Source: an uncultured Lachnospiraceae bacterium (GTDB taxonomy: Bacteria; Bacillota; Clostridia; Lachnospirales; Anaerotignaceae). From it: 64,000 nt of DNA. Both the position numbers and the translations under genes were made by a program. Of the stretch, positions 45,444-53,790 are shown one piece after another. Below the pieces are notes generated by a model. The model saw only the letters and a list, made by a program, of their open reading frames with translations, made no database searches and was not told the origin of the DNA. The stretch covers positions 1-64,000 of the forward strand of contig CALWSU010000009.1 in assembly GCA_944384295.1 (NCBI GenBank), given 5' to 3'. Every line of letters starts with the position of its first letter. The stretch's first letter is position 1.

Positions 45444-47384
45444 GTGGCAGAACAAAACCAACAGCCCGCTTTGACGCCCGAACAACAGGCGCAAGAGTTG
45501 AGCGAACAAATCAAAATCAGACGTGAAAAACTGGCACAATTACAGGCAGAAGGCAAAGACCCTTTTGAAATCACAAAATGCGAAGTGACACATCACAGCG
45601 ATGAAATCAAAGACAACTTTGCAGAATTGGAAGAAAAAGATGTTGCCATTGCCGGCAGACTGATGAGCAAACGTATCATGGGCAAAGCCTCTTTCTGCAA
45701 CATTCAGGACAGAAACGGCACCATACAGTCTTATGTCAGCCGCAATGACATTGGCGATGAAGCATATGCTGCTTTCAAAAAATTTGATATTGGCGACATC
45801 ATCAGCATCAAAGGTTTTGTATTCAAAACCAAAACAGGTGAAATCTCTGTACATGCCAAAGAAGTCACACTGCTTTCCAAGAGTTTGCAAGTATTGCCTG
45901 AAAAATTCCATGGTCTGAAAGACCAAGAACTGCGTTATCGTCAAAGATATATGGATTTGATTGTAAATCCCGAAGTGCGTGATACCTTCATCAAACGCTC
46001 CCGTATTATCACCGAAATCCGTAAATTCTTAGATGGCAAAGGCTTCTTAGAAGTAGAAACCCCTGTTTTGCAGACCATTCCAGGTGGTGCTTCTGCAAGA
46101 CCTTTCATCACACACCACAATACATTAGACATAGACATGTATTGCCGTATCGCTTTGGAACTGCCTTTGAAACGTTTGATTGTAGGCGGTTTTGAACGTG
46201 TATATGAAATTGGTCGTGTATTCCGTAACGAAGGTATTTCTGTACGCCACAACCCAGAATTTACTTTAATGGAACTGTATCAAGCATACACAGACTACAA
46301 CGGCATGATGGACATTACAGAAGAAATGTTCCGCACCGTTGCACAAAATGTATTGGGTACCACCAAAATCAACTATGGCGGATATGATTTGGATTTGGGA
46401 CAGCCTTTCGCAAGAAAAACAATGGTAGATGCTGTCAAAGAATTTGCTGGCGTAGACTTTGACGCAGTTGCAGACACAGAAGAAGCGAAAAAACTGGCAA
46501 CCGAACACAATATCGAATTTGAAGAACGCCATGTAAAAGGTGATATTTTGAATCTGTTCTTTGAAGAATATGTAGAAAAGAATCTGATACAGCCGACTTT
46601 TATCATTGATTATCCTGTTGAAATCTCTCCTTTGACAAAGAGAAAACCGGATAAACCAGAATTTACAGAACGTTTTGAATTGTTCATTGTCGGCAGAGAA
46701 TACGGCAATGCATATTCTGAATTAAATGACCCTGTCGACCAGCGTCATCGTTTTGAATATCAAGAATATTTGAGAGAAGCTGGTGACGATGAAGCAAATA
46801 TGATCGATGAAGATTTCCTGACTGCTTTGGAATATGGTATGCCTCCTACAGGTGGTCTGGGTGTAGGGATTGACCGTTTTGTTATGTTGTTGACAGAATC
46901 CGTTTCTATTCGTGACGTAATTTTATTCCCTACTATGAAACCCTTGGACACACCCAAGAAAGCAGAAACAAAAGCCCCTGCTGCAAAAGCGCCTGTAGCG
47001 GAAAAAATCGACTTCTCCAATGTAAAGGTAGAACCTTTGTTTGAAGAATTTGTAGATTTTGATACATTCGCAAAATCCGACTACAGAGCCGTAAAAGTAA
47101 AAGCATGTGAAGCAGTACCTAAGAGCAAAAAACTGCTGAAATTCGTACTGGACGACGGCAGCGGCAAAGACCGTGTGATTTTAAGCGGTATCCACGACTA
47201 CTATGAACCCGAAGAACTGGTAGGCAAGACCTGCATTGCAATCACAAACCTGCCCCCTCGCAACATGATGGGCATTGACTCTTGTGGTATGCTGATTTCC
47301 GCTGTGCATGAAGTAGACGGACACGAAGGCTTAAATCTGCTCATGGTGGATGACAGAATCCCCGCAGGGGCAAAACTGTACTAA
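45444..47384 (+). CDS. lysS: Lysyl-tRNA synthetase with C-terminal tRNA-binding domain
   Basis: A 646-residue class II LysRS, about 130-150 residues longer than the usual bacterial enzyme. The N-terminal OB anticodon domain (about 20-160) precedes the catalytic core with [20 protein letters not shown] (motif 2) and [14 protein letters not shown] (motif 3). After an Ala/Lys/Pro linker (about 499-520) comes an EMAPII/Trbp111-like OB domain (521-646) with [20 protein letters not shown], as found at the C-terminus of many MetRS. The fused domain should raise tRNA affinity. The start is a GTG at 45444 behind GGGAGGG, 20 bp past greA. Confidence 0.97.
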   Translation: MAEQNQQPALTPEQQAQELSEQIKIRREKLAQLQAEGKDPFEITKCEVTHHSDEIKDNFAELEEKDVAIAGRLMSKRIMGKASFCNIQDRNGTIQSYVSRNDIGDEAYAAFKKFDIGDIISIKGFVFKTKTGEISVHAKEVTLLSKSLQVLPEKFHGLKDQELRYRQRYMDLIVNPEVRDTFIKRSRIITEIRKFLDGKGFLEVETPVLQTIPGGASARPFITHHNTLDIDMYCRIALELPLKRLIVGGFERVYEIGRVFRNEGISVRHNPEFTLMELYQAYTDYNGMMDITEEMFRTVAQNVLGTTKINYGGYDLDLGQPFARKTMVDAVKEFAGVDFDAVADTEEAKKLATEHNIEFEERHVKGDILNLFFEEYVEKNLIQPTFIIDYPVEISPLTKRKPDKPEFTERFELFIVGREYGNAYSELNDPVDQRHRFEYQEYLREAGDDEANMIDEDFLTALEYGMPPTGGLGVGIDRFVMLLTESVSIRDVILFPTMKPLDTPKKAETKAPAAKAPVAEKIDFSNVKVEPLFEEFVDFDTFAKSDYRAVKVKACEAVPKSKKLLKFVLDDGSGKDRVILSGIHDYYEPEELVGKTCIAITNLPPRNMMGIDSCGMLISAVHEVDGHEGLNLLMVDDRIPAGAKLY

Positions 47385-47404
47385 AAATTTTTCATACAAA
47401 ACAG

Positions 47405-47445
47405 AAACCCCATCTTGTACAAATCCTACAAGATGGGGTTTGTTA
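47405..47445 (+). terminator. Terminator of greA-lysS
   Basis: AAACCCCATCTTGTA (47405-47419) pairs perfectly with TACAAGATGGGGTTT (47427-47441), followed by a T-rich tract. Confidence 0.93.
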
Positions 47446-47496
47446 TTTTGTTATTTTGTTATATTTTTATGTTGTTCTTTTGCATCATTTACACAT

Positions 47497-48396
47497 TTAC
47501 ACATATTCAAACCGTTTCACAAATCCAAACCCTATCGGATGTGGACCTGTATGCACGCCAATGGTCGCGCCTATCTGAAACAGCTCCACCGCTTGTGTAT
47601 ACCCTCTTTGCCGTAATGCATTGACCACTTCCACACGGAAATTTTCGCCTTCTTCTTGGGAATAGCCATGTCCTACGGCAAAAATATATTCTCCAATCTC
47701 AGGACAATGTGCAAGCGGAAATCTATGCTCCATCTGTTCCAAGATTGCCTGTAATGCTTTTTTGCGGCTGCGCACAATGCCGATTGGGTGCAATTCTGCA
47801 TCTCTCATTTCCATCAAAGGCTTGATTTTCAGTGCAACTGCCGCCATTTTGATGACTTTTCCAATACGTCCGCCTTTTTTCAAATAGCGCAAATCCGCCG
47901 TTGTAAAATAAATTTGTCCGGTATGCTTTGCTTTCTCCAAACAAGCCGCCGTTTCTTCTATGCTGTGTCCTGCCTGTGCATATTGTGCCGCCTGCAATAC
48001 CAAAAGCCCTTGTGCCGCTGTTGCACAACAAGAATCCACAACCAAGATTTTGCGTTCTGGAAATCTGTCTTCTGCTTCTGTTTTCGCAAGACATGCCGCC
48101 TGAAAGGAGCCGCTAAAACCCGCATTCAAACAAATACACAACACATCTTTTCCTGCTTCTAAAGCCGGCAAAAAGGCTTGTAAATAATCCTCTGGTGTTG
48201 GCATTGCGGTTTTTGGGAATACTTGCGGTTGCGTTTCCATTTGCGCATAAAATTCTGTTACTGCAATTTCTGTACGCTCTCGTAAATATTCGCCCTCCAT
48301 AAATGATACATAAAATGGTACAATTTCAATTTGCAGATGCTCCACTTGCGTCTGCAACAAATCACAGGAACTATCGCTGACGACTTGAAACTGCAT
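47497..48396 (-). CDS. DegV family fatty-acid-binding protein
   Basis: A 299-residue protein. The DegV N-terminus FQVVSDSSCDL, the TAMPTPEDYLQAF block (Ser/Thr contact region), LCICLNAGFSGSFQAA and the C-terminal GATIGVHTGPHPIG are all present. Family members bind fatty acids; some act as FakB subunits presenting them to kinase FakA. No fakA gene is nearby. GGGGAGG precedes the ATG. Confidence 0.93.
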   Translation of the reverse strand: MQFQVVSDSSCDLLQTQVEHLQIEIVPFYVSFMEGEYLRERTEIAVTEFYAQMETQPQVFPKTAMPTPEDYLQAFLPALEAGKDVLCICLNAGFSGSFQAACLAKTEAEDRFPERKILVVDSCCATAAQGLLVLQAAQYAQAGHSIEETAACLEKAKHTGQIYFTTADLRYLKKGGRIGKVIKMAAVALKIKPLMEMRDAELHPIGIVRSRKKALQAILEQMEHRFPLAHCPEIGEYIFAVGHGYSQEEGENFRVEVVNALRQRGYTQAVELFQIGATIGVHTGPHPIGFGFVKRFEYV

Positions 48397-48487
48397 AGCA
48401 CACCTCCCCGTTTGGCTTTTCGGCTTTTCATTTTAATTTTTATTTTTTTATTTCATATTTTTTCTCTTTTTTCTATTTTCATAAAAA

Positions 48488-49063
48488 TTACTGCCCCAAA
48501 GCTGTGCGCAGAGCCTGCAAATCTTGTTGATAGATTGCTGATAAATCGGGATTATAGATGATAGCTGCTGGGTGATACAGCGCAAACAGTGTAGCGCCAT
48601 TTTCTAATGGTGATGCTTTTCCATGATAATCGCCTATGACTGCCTGTTTTTCCCCTGTTACCGCGCGCAAAGGCACATTGCCCAATGTCACAATCCATTC
48701 TGGCGCAATCAATTTGATTTCTTCTTTTAAGTAAGGCAGGAAAAATTCCACCTCTGATGCTGACGGCGGACGATTGACAGTACGTCCGCTTTTGGGATTG
48801 ATTTTGGTCGGGCGCAGTTTGACCACATTGGTAATATAAATTTCTTCTCTTTGCAAACCTACCGTTTCTAAAAAAGAAGATAAATTTTTGCCAGCTTTTC
48901 CCACAAATGGTCTGCCTAAGCGTTCTTCATCGCCGCCCGGTGCTTCACCAATCATCATCAAACGAGGCTTTGTTTCCCCTTCGCCAAATACAAGTTTGTT
49001 TTCTGGATAGGTTTCTGCTGCGGCTTCTTGCAATTTTGCGCGCCATTGTTCGAGTTGGTCCAT
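48488..49063 (-). CDS. Uracil-DNA glycosylase family protein lacking Fe-S cysteines
   Basis: A 191-residue member of the family 4/5-like UDG superfamily: motif 1 GEAPGGDEERLGRPFVGKAG, then ITNVVKLRPTKIN, and motif 3 LYHPAAIIYNP. Unlike the paralogue at 22890 it has no cysteine at all, so the family-4 Fe-S cluster cannot form; the usual KCRPP position reads KLRPT. Some clostridial UDG-like proteins share this loss. Activity on uracil is likely but unproven. AAAGGAG precedes the ATG. Confidence 0.9.
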   Translation of the reverse strand: MDQLEQWRAKLQEAAAETYPENKLVFGEGETKPRLMMIGEAPGGDEERLGRPFVGKAGKNLSSFLETVGLQREEIYITNVVKLRPTKINPKSGRTVNRPPSASEVEFFLPYLKEEIKLIAPEWIVTLGNVPLRAVTGEKQAVIGDYHGKASPLENGATLFALYHPAAIIYNPDLSAIYQQDLQALRTALGQ

Positions 49064-49084
49064 ATTTTGATGTCTCCTTTCTAT

Positions 49085-49271
49085 TTATCCACAAATCCAC
49101 ATAGTTATCCACAGTTTTTCTGTTGATAACTATATTTTGTGTATGCTATATATTGTTCCCTTCTACTGCAAAATACGGCATATCTTGAAGTATATTGACG
49201 ATTTTTGTTTGATTTTATACAAAATTTGGAAATGACAATAGATATTGTGTATAACGTACAAGTTATCCCCA
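49085..49271 (+). promoter_or_regulatory. Small cluster of DnaA-box-like sequences
   Basis: Two exact TTATCCACA boxes (49085-49093 and 49105-49113) are followed by TTATCCCCA (49263-49271), all on the plus strand, with AT-rich DNA (49130-49262) between. No origin gene is near, so this is not taken as oriC. It may titrate DnaA or regulate the flanking genes. Confidence 0.5.
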
Positions 49272-49328
49272 AAAATGTCGTATCTTGCTTGGGGATAGTT
49301 TTTATAAAATGCAGTCGTTTTTATGATG

Positions 49329-50345
49329 TTATTGCTCCTTTGTACTACGTGGAAAATACATCATACCAATCATAAACAAAAGCCCTGTAAAAAATCCTCC
49401 TAGATGCGCCCAGTTATCCACACCGACATCTAAAAAGCCCATACCCAAAGCACTGACTGCCAATAACAACATCGTTGCATAATTCATGCCGCTGTATTGT
49501 GCGCCTTTTTGTTTGGTCACAAACAGCATCGCACCCAACAAGCCAAAGATTGCGCCAGAAGCCCCTACCGCCGGATATCCAGAAAACAGCAAGCTACACA
49601 AACTGCCGCCGAGTCCAGACAAAAGGTATAATACCAAAAAGCGCGCATGCCCCAAAACTGTTTCGCTGCGCATACCAAAATATAAAAGATACACACTATT
49701 GGCTGCAAGGTGCATCCACCCTACATGAAAAAATAGAGAGGTCAACAAACGATAATACTCCCCCAAACTAAATACCGTTTGGCGGCTGATACAATATTGT
49801 GTCAATAAAGTTTCTTGTGTGCCTTCCAGCATACCAAAACAAAGCAATATCACACAAATAGACCAAATCCCCCATGTCACGATTGGCTTTTTGATGACTG
49901 CATGATTTGGTAAATAGTCTTGTGGCAAAGTTTCGCCTTGCGCTGCCATACGCAGATATTTTTCCAGCCCCAATAATTTTTTGGGACTATCTTGGGCTGT
50001 ATTGAGCTGCATGGTTTGCAAATCAAAATACCATGCGATATGATGCAATGTGCTCATACGTTCGGTTTCTTGTAAAAGCGTAGGCATTCTATCCGTTTCT
50101 GTGCCGATACACAGATATAAACAGATGGTTTGTGTACAATTCAATTCTGCGCTTTTTTGCTGCATCTGTATTGCCATTTGCCGTACAATATCTTGACGCA
50201 ATGTAATATCATCTTGTACACTTTGCACTGCTAACAAATAGCATATTGGGTGTTCGATACGCAGGTAAATCCCATTGCTGACACATCGAAAATCTTTTTG
50301 CAAAATCAATTTTTCCAATTGCAAGATACATTCCTCTGGTGTCAT
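49329..50345 (-). CDS. Rhomboid family intramembrane serine protease
   Basis: A 338-residue protein. A cytoplasmic N-terminal domain of about 150 residues precedes six or seven membrane helices. Catalytic residues are the Ser in VGASGAIFGLLGA and the His in WAHLGGFFTGL; the HVGWMHLAANSVYLLYFG segment supplies the oxyanion-side His/Asn. The N-terminal domain resembles that of YqgP-type enzymes. AAAGGAGG precedes the ATG. Substrate unknown. Confidence 0.94.
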   Translation of the reverse strand: MTPEECILQLEKLILQKDFRCVSNGIYLRIEHPICYLLAVQSVQDDITLRQDIVRQMAIQMQQKSAELNCTQTICLYLCIGTETDRMPTLLQETERMSTLHHIAWYFDLQTMQLNTAQDSPKKLLGLEKYLRMAAQGETLPQDYLPNHAVIKKPIVTWGIWSICVILLCFGMLEGTQETLLTQYCISRQTVFSLGEYYRLLTSLFFHVGWMHLAANSVYLLYFGMRSETVLGHARFLVLYLLSGLGGSLCSLLFSGYPAVGASGAIFGLLGAMLFVTKQKGAQYSGMNYATMLLLAVSALGMGFLDVGVDNWAHLGGFFTGLLFMIGMMYFPRSTKEQ

Positions 50346-50664
50346 GTCGAACTACCTCCTTTCTGAAATGCCTTATTTTGTATGATACCATGAACCAAAA
50401 GCATTGGTCAAATATACAAACAAAAAATCTCTTTTTTCTGTATTTTTTTACGTTATTGTAAAATATTTTACTCTGCTATATTTTTGTCTCTTGCCATAGT
50501 CATGTAAATCTGGTATGATATACACATCAGGAAAATGTCACAATATGAAATAATTATAAAAACAATGCTATCTGACTACGAAAACTGTCTATATCCTATG
50601 ATTTTGTGACATTATTCTATTGTGGTTTACCATATAGCACAACAATAAAATCGTATCTCATCAT

Positions 50665-50697
50665 AAAAAAATATCCCCGCATACGCAGGCATATTTT
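50665..50697 (-). terminator. Orphan terminator hairpin
   Basis: On the minus strand, AAAATATGCCTGCG and CGGGGATATTTT form an interrupted stem followed by TTTTTATG. It lies about 100 bp beyond the sRNA terminator, so it may act as a backup. Confidence 0.6.
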
Positions 50698-50791
50698 GAT
50701 TGGATTGTGTATGTTTGGCTTTTGTATCATTTTGTATCATTTCAGAACAGAATTGGAAAACAGAAAAGTTCTATAGAAAAGATATGAAAAA

Positions 50792-50914
50792 GAAAAAAGC
50801 CACCGGATGGGGTCCGATGGTTCTTTTCGGCAAGTGATAAGAAAAATGGGGGTATTCTTATCGTAAAGAAGACTTTTTTGATGGGAACAGAGGTTTCCAT
50901 TCCTGTTCTCATCT
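50792..50914 (-). ncRNA. Candidate trans-acting small RNA with C-rich loops
   Basis: A transcript of about 120 nt is predicted between a strong promoter and a Rho-independent terminator, with no coding potential. Three stems are visible on the minus strand: a 5' hairpin GAACAG...CTGTTC (50908-50884); GATAAGAA-TACCCCCATTT-TTCTTATC (50862-50836); and the terminator CCATCGGA-CCCCA-TCCGGTGG (50820-50800) followed by CTTTTTTCTTTTTC. Two loops thus expose ACCCCCA and CCCCA, which could pair with GGGG-type Shine-Dalgarno sequences as the C-rich loops of RsaE/RoxS-like sRNAs do. No match to a named family is claimed. Confidence 0.65.
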
Positions 50915-50920
50915 GTACTT

Positions 50921-50949
50921 ATCATATCACATCTTATGATTGCTGTCAA
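50921..50949 (-). promoter_or_regulatory. Promoter of the candidate sRNA
   Basis: On the minus strand, TTGACA (50949-50944) and TATGAT (50926-50921) are 17 bp apart, with TG before the -10. This is among the strongest promoters in the window and no coding sequence follows it. Confidence 0.85.
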
Positions 50950-51007
50950 TTTAAAGTCCTGATTTTATTTCGACAAAATTAGGCAAAACATCACAAAAAG
51001 CAACATT

Positions 51008-51241
51008 TTATAGCAATATACTCAATGCCGCAATTCCTGCCACACCGGGCAAACCTAACACGCCACTCACCAACAGTGTCCAAGCATTGATACCCACACT
51101 CAGCCCCAGAGAACTGCCCAAATAGAGCAATACGCCGCCAATCCCCGCCGACAGTGCAAAACGCAGCAACAGACGCAAGGGCTTTGCCAAAGCGACCAAA
51201 AGCAATATGCCTAAACTTACCACAAGTAACGTTGCACTCAT
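51008..51241 (-). CDS. bofA: BofA-like inhibitor of pro-sigma-K processing
   Basis: A 77-residue protein with two membrane segments (about 4-20 and 26-45) and the conserved C-terminal hydrophobic stretch NAWTLLVSGVLGLPGVAGIA. In Bacillus, BofA restrains SpoIVFB processing of pro-sigma-K. The start at 51241 is fixed by GGGGGAGG; the longer frames have no such site. As in Bacillus it follows a YaaL-like gene, but recR is not in this window. Confidence 0.9.
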   Translation of the reverse strand: MSATLLVVSLGILLLVALAKPLRLLLRFALSAGIGGVLLYLGSSLGLSVGINAWTLLVSGVLGLPGVAGIAALSILL

Positions 51242-51353
51242 GACCATTCCTCCCCCGAACATATGAACACATAACGATATGCTCACCTACAAACTTACCC
51301 ATTTACATGCTTTTACATGTTTTATATTGCTACATACAATACCAAACAGACGA

Positions 51354-51596
51354 TCAACTGATTTTTGCCCTGCCATCGACCGCCAGTTCTTTTGCGCGCC
51401 GCAACCAATATTCGTACTGTTTATGCAATGCATGTATTTCATAAATATAGCTGTCAATCAAAGCCTCATCTGTTTCGTTTGCAAAGCCGGACTGTGCACT
51501 GATTAGCTGGATTTGAATGTGATGCAGTGTATGCAAAATCCTTTCTTGCTCAGACATATCCGCTTTTTGATTGTTTCTGCGGTTCTGTCGTTTCAT
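51354..51596 (-). CDS. YaaL-like protein (DUF2508)
   Basis: An 80-residue charged helical protein: a basic N-terminus, then LHHIQIQLISAQSGFANETDEALIDSYIYEIHAL and YWLRRAKEL. This fits the DUF2508/YaaL family encoded between recR and bofA in Bacillus. GGGAGG precedes the ATG. Function unknown; the gene order supports the call. Confidence 0.85.
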   Translation of the reverse strand: MKRQNRRNNQKADMSEQERILHTLHHIQIQLISAQSGFANETDEALIDSYIYEIHALHKQYEYWLRRAKELAVDGRAKIS

Positions 51597-51727
51597 GCGT
51601 GCCAGCCTCCCTTCTTTTGTATGGATTTTGTATAGATTTAAAATTTTTGTTTCTACTCGTACTTCTAATATAAGCCAAACTGTAGTGCTTTATTCCTTTT
51701 TTAGGAGTTTTTGGTGTATATTTTATC

Positions 51728-51760
51728 AAAAAAAGAGTACCGGCAAAGCCGACACTCTGA
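51728..51760 (-). terminator. Terminator of cstA
   Basis: On the minus strand, GAGTGTCGGC (51757-51748) pairs with GCCGGTACTC (51744-51735) with one mismatch pair, followed by TTTTTTT. Confidence 0.88.
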
Positions 51761-51799
51761 AATTTTTTCTTCTTTTTTCTTTTGTATGATAAAACTATA

Positions 51800-53284
51800 T
51801 TATTCTTCTAATTTTCTTGCTGCATATTTTTTGCCTGCTGTAACCAAACCAATGATATACAGCACAACCAGTACAGCCGCAATACCATATGCTACAGACA
51901 ATGGCAGACCAAAGCCGATGGACTGATTGAGCAGGAAAGAAGATATGATAAACAGATAAAATGCACCTGGTATCAAAGAAATCAGATACGCATACTTTGG
52001 CGCACCTTTTTTCGCACGCAGATATACGCTGATTGCGGCAAATGCAAACACAGCAATGGTCTGGTTTGCCCAAGAGAAGTAACGCCACAAAATATTGAAG
52101 CCTTCTGCATTGAGTTTTGCGAAAATCAGAATTGCAATTACAGGAATAAACAGCCCAATGGTTACCATCATACGATTGCGTCTTGCTTTCTGGTCGATAT
52201 GCAGATAATCCGCTACCATCAGACGGCAGGAACGCAACGCTGTATCCCCAGATGTAATCGGCAGTACGATAACACCCAAAATTGCAATGATACCGCCAAT
52301 CGGTCCCAACAAGTCTTTTGCAACTTCACCAACAACGCCTGTCGCGCCGCTCAAAGAACCTTTGTTATAAATCCCCATTGCAGCCGCAGCCCAAATCATA
52401 GCAATAAAACCTTCCAGAATCATCATCCAATAGAATGTAAAACGACCTTCTTTTTCGGAAGCCACACTACGACCAATCAAAGTACATTGTGTGGAGTGGA
52501 AACCAGAAGTGATACCACAAGCAACTGTCACAAAGAATACAGGGATAAACGCTGTGCCTGCGCCAGAGTTGCCCGCTGCGTCCCACATAGGATACACATT
52601 AAAAATACCGCTCAAACCATTTGAGAAATCAATATTAATCAGTTCATAATGTTTGAAGAAAATACCACAGAATACACCGATTGCAGATAACAGCAATACA
52701 GCACCAAAAATAGGATAAATTCTACCAATGATTTTATCAATTGGGAACAATGTCGCAATCAAATAATATGCCAAAATAATAGCATAAATTACCCAAGTTG
52801 CAGGTGTAATCCCTTCAATACCAAAAATCTGTGTTGCCAGCAAATCCCCAGGTGTATAAGTAAATACCGCACCTACCAAAAGCATCAGCAGGCAAAGGAA
52901 AATATTATATACCTGATATGTTTTATTGCCCAAGAATTTATGTACAATCCCTGGCATCTGTGCGCCATCTTGACGCAATGACATCATACCACTCAAATAG
53001 TCATGTGTGGCACCACTGATGACACAGCCGATAGGAATTGTGATAAATGCGATGGGTCCAAACAAAATCCCCTGTATGGGTCCAAAGACAGGACCAGTCC
53101 CCGCAATGTTGAGCAGGTTGATCAATGCGTTTTTCTTTTTGCTCATTGGCACAAAGTCTACGCCATCTTGAAATTTGATTGCGGGTGTTTGTCTGTCATC
53201 AGGGTGAAAGATATGCTCTACAAATTTACCATAAAGCGCGCCACCACCAATCAGCAGAACCAACCCGATCAGAAATGTTGCCAT
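51800..53284 (-). CDS. cstA: CstA-family carbon starvation / pyruvate transporter
   Basis: A 494-residue membrane protein with about 12-14 helices. The CstA block DGVDFVPMSKKKNALINLLNIAGTGPVFGPIQG is near the N-terminus, and STQCTLIGRSVASEKEGR with SGDTALRSCRLMVADYL lies further on. Family members import pyruvate or peptides. The start at 53284 follows AAAGGAGGAG; a 19-residue upstream extension is rejected because it would translate the leader stem-loop. No sensor kinase or LytTR regulator is adjacent. Confidence 0.94.
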   Translation of the reverse strand: MATFLIGLVLLIGGGALYGKFVEHIFHPDDRQTPAIKFQDGVDFVPMSKKKNALINLLNIAGTGPVFGPIQGILFGPIAFITIPIGCVISGATHDYLSGMMSLRQDGAQMPGIVHKFLGNKTYQVYNIFLCLLMLLVGAVFTYTPGDLLATQIFGIEGITPATWVIYAIILAYYLIATLFPIDKIIGRIYPIFGAVLLLSAIGVFCGIFFKHYELINIDFSNGLSGIFNVYPMWDAAGNSGAGTAFIPVFFVTVACGITSGFHSTQCTLIGRSVASEKEGRFTFYWMMILEGFIAMIWAAAAMGIYNKGSLSGATGVVGEVAKDLLGPIGGIIAILGVIVLPITSGDTALRSCRLMVADYLHIDQKARRNRMMVTIGLFIPVIAILIFAKLNAEGFNILWRYFSWANQTIAVFAFAAISVYLRAKKGAPKYAYLISLIPGAFYLFIISSFLLNQSIGFGLPLSVAYGIAAVLVVLYIIGLVTAGKKYAARKLEE

Positions 53285-53312
53285 AAATACTCCTCCTTTT
53301 GGAATGTTACCT

Positions 53313-53382
53313 GGAATGTATCTACTATTTGTCCATGCCACCCCCTATGGTTTATGGACAAAATAGTAGAGTTTCCCATTCC
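53313..53382 (-). promoter_or_regulatory. Large stem-loop in the cstA leader
   Basis: On the minus strand, CTACTATTTTGTCCAT (53369-53354) pairs with ATGGACAAATAGTAG (53336-53322) with a single bulged T; outer arms GGAATG (53382-53377) and CATTCC (53318-53313) extend it. The 17-nt loop is AAACCATAGGGGGTGGC. It ends about 15 nt before the ribosome binding site. It could be an RNA control element or a dyad operator. The region 53383-53728 has no gene. Confidence 0.75.
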
Positions 53383-53728
53383 ATATTACAAAAAATAGTG
53401 CTTTGACTGTATGATATTACAGCCGGAAGTAAAAAATTACTGTATTGGAGTATACGACAATTTCTTATTTTTGGCAATATTATTTTCTATTTATCCGAAA
53501 TTTTTTCTATTAAAAATAGAATTTTTGTTCAGTTTCATGTTGAATTAAGTATACATGGATAATTTTGCCAAATATTTTCTTGCAAATAAACAATGTGATT
53601 TCGTTGTCTCATTTTCTTTTCGTTCAAAAAAACAATCATTTTTCAAATATATGGCAATTGATTCAGCAAAACGTCTTATTTATCAAAATAGGACATCTTT
53701 TTGATACTATAAATCCTGTTTTTTGTAT

Positions 53729-53776
53729 AAAAAAAGATATGAAATCTTTCTTATGAATAGATTTCATACCTTTTTT
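53729..53776 (-). terminator. Terminator of the RND efflux operon
   Basis: On the minus strand, GGTATGAAATCT (53770-53759) pairs with AGATTTCATATC (53747-53736), followed by TTTTTTT. Confidence 0.9.
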
Positions 53777-53790
53777 CTGATTGATATTGT

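Noticed and set aside
49085-49271. Chromosomal origin at the DnaA boxes
   Set aside because: Only three boxes, and neither dnaA, dnaN nor other origin-linked genes are near.
50737-50949. 70-codon frame on the minus strand in the sRNA region
   Set aside because: It begins upstream of the mapped-by-eye transcript start, lacks a ribosome binding site and reads through a perfect terminator.
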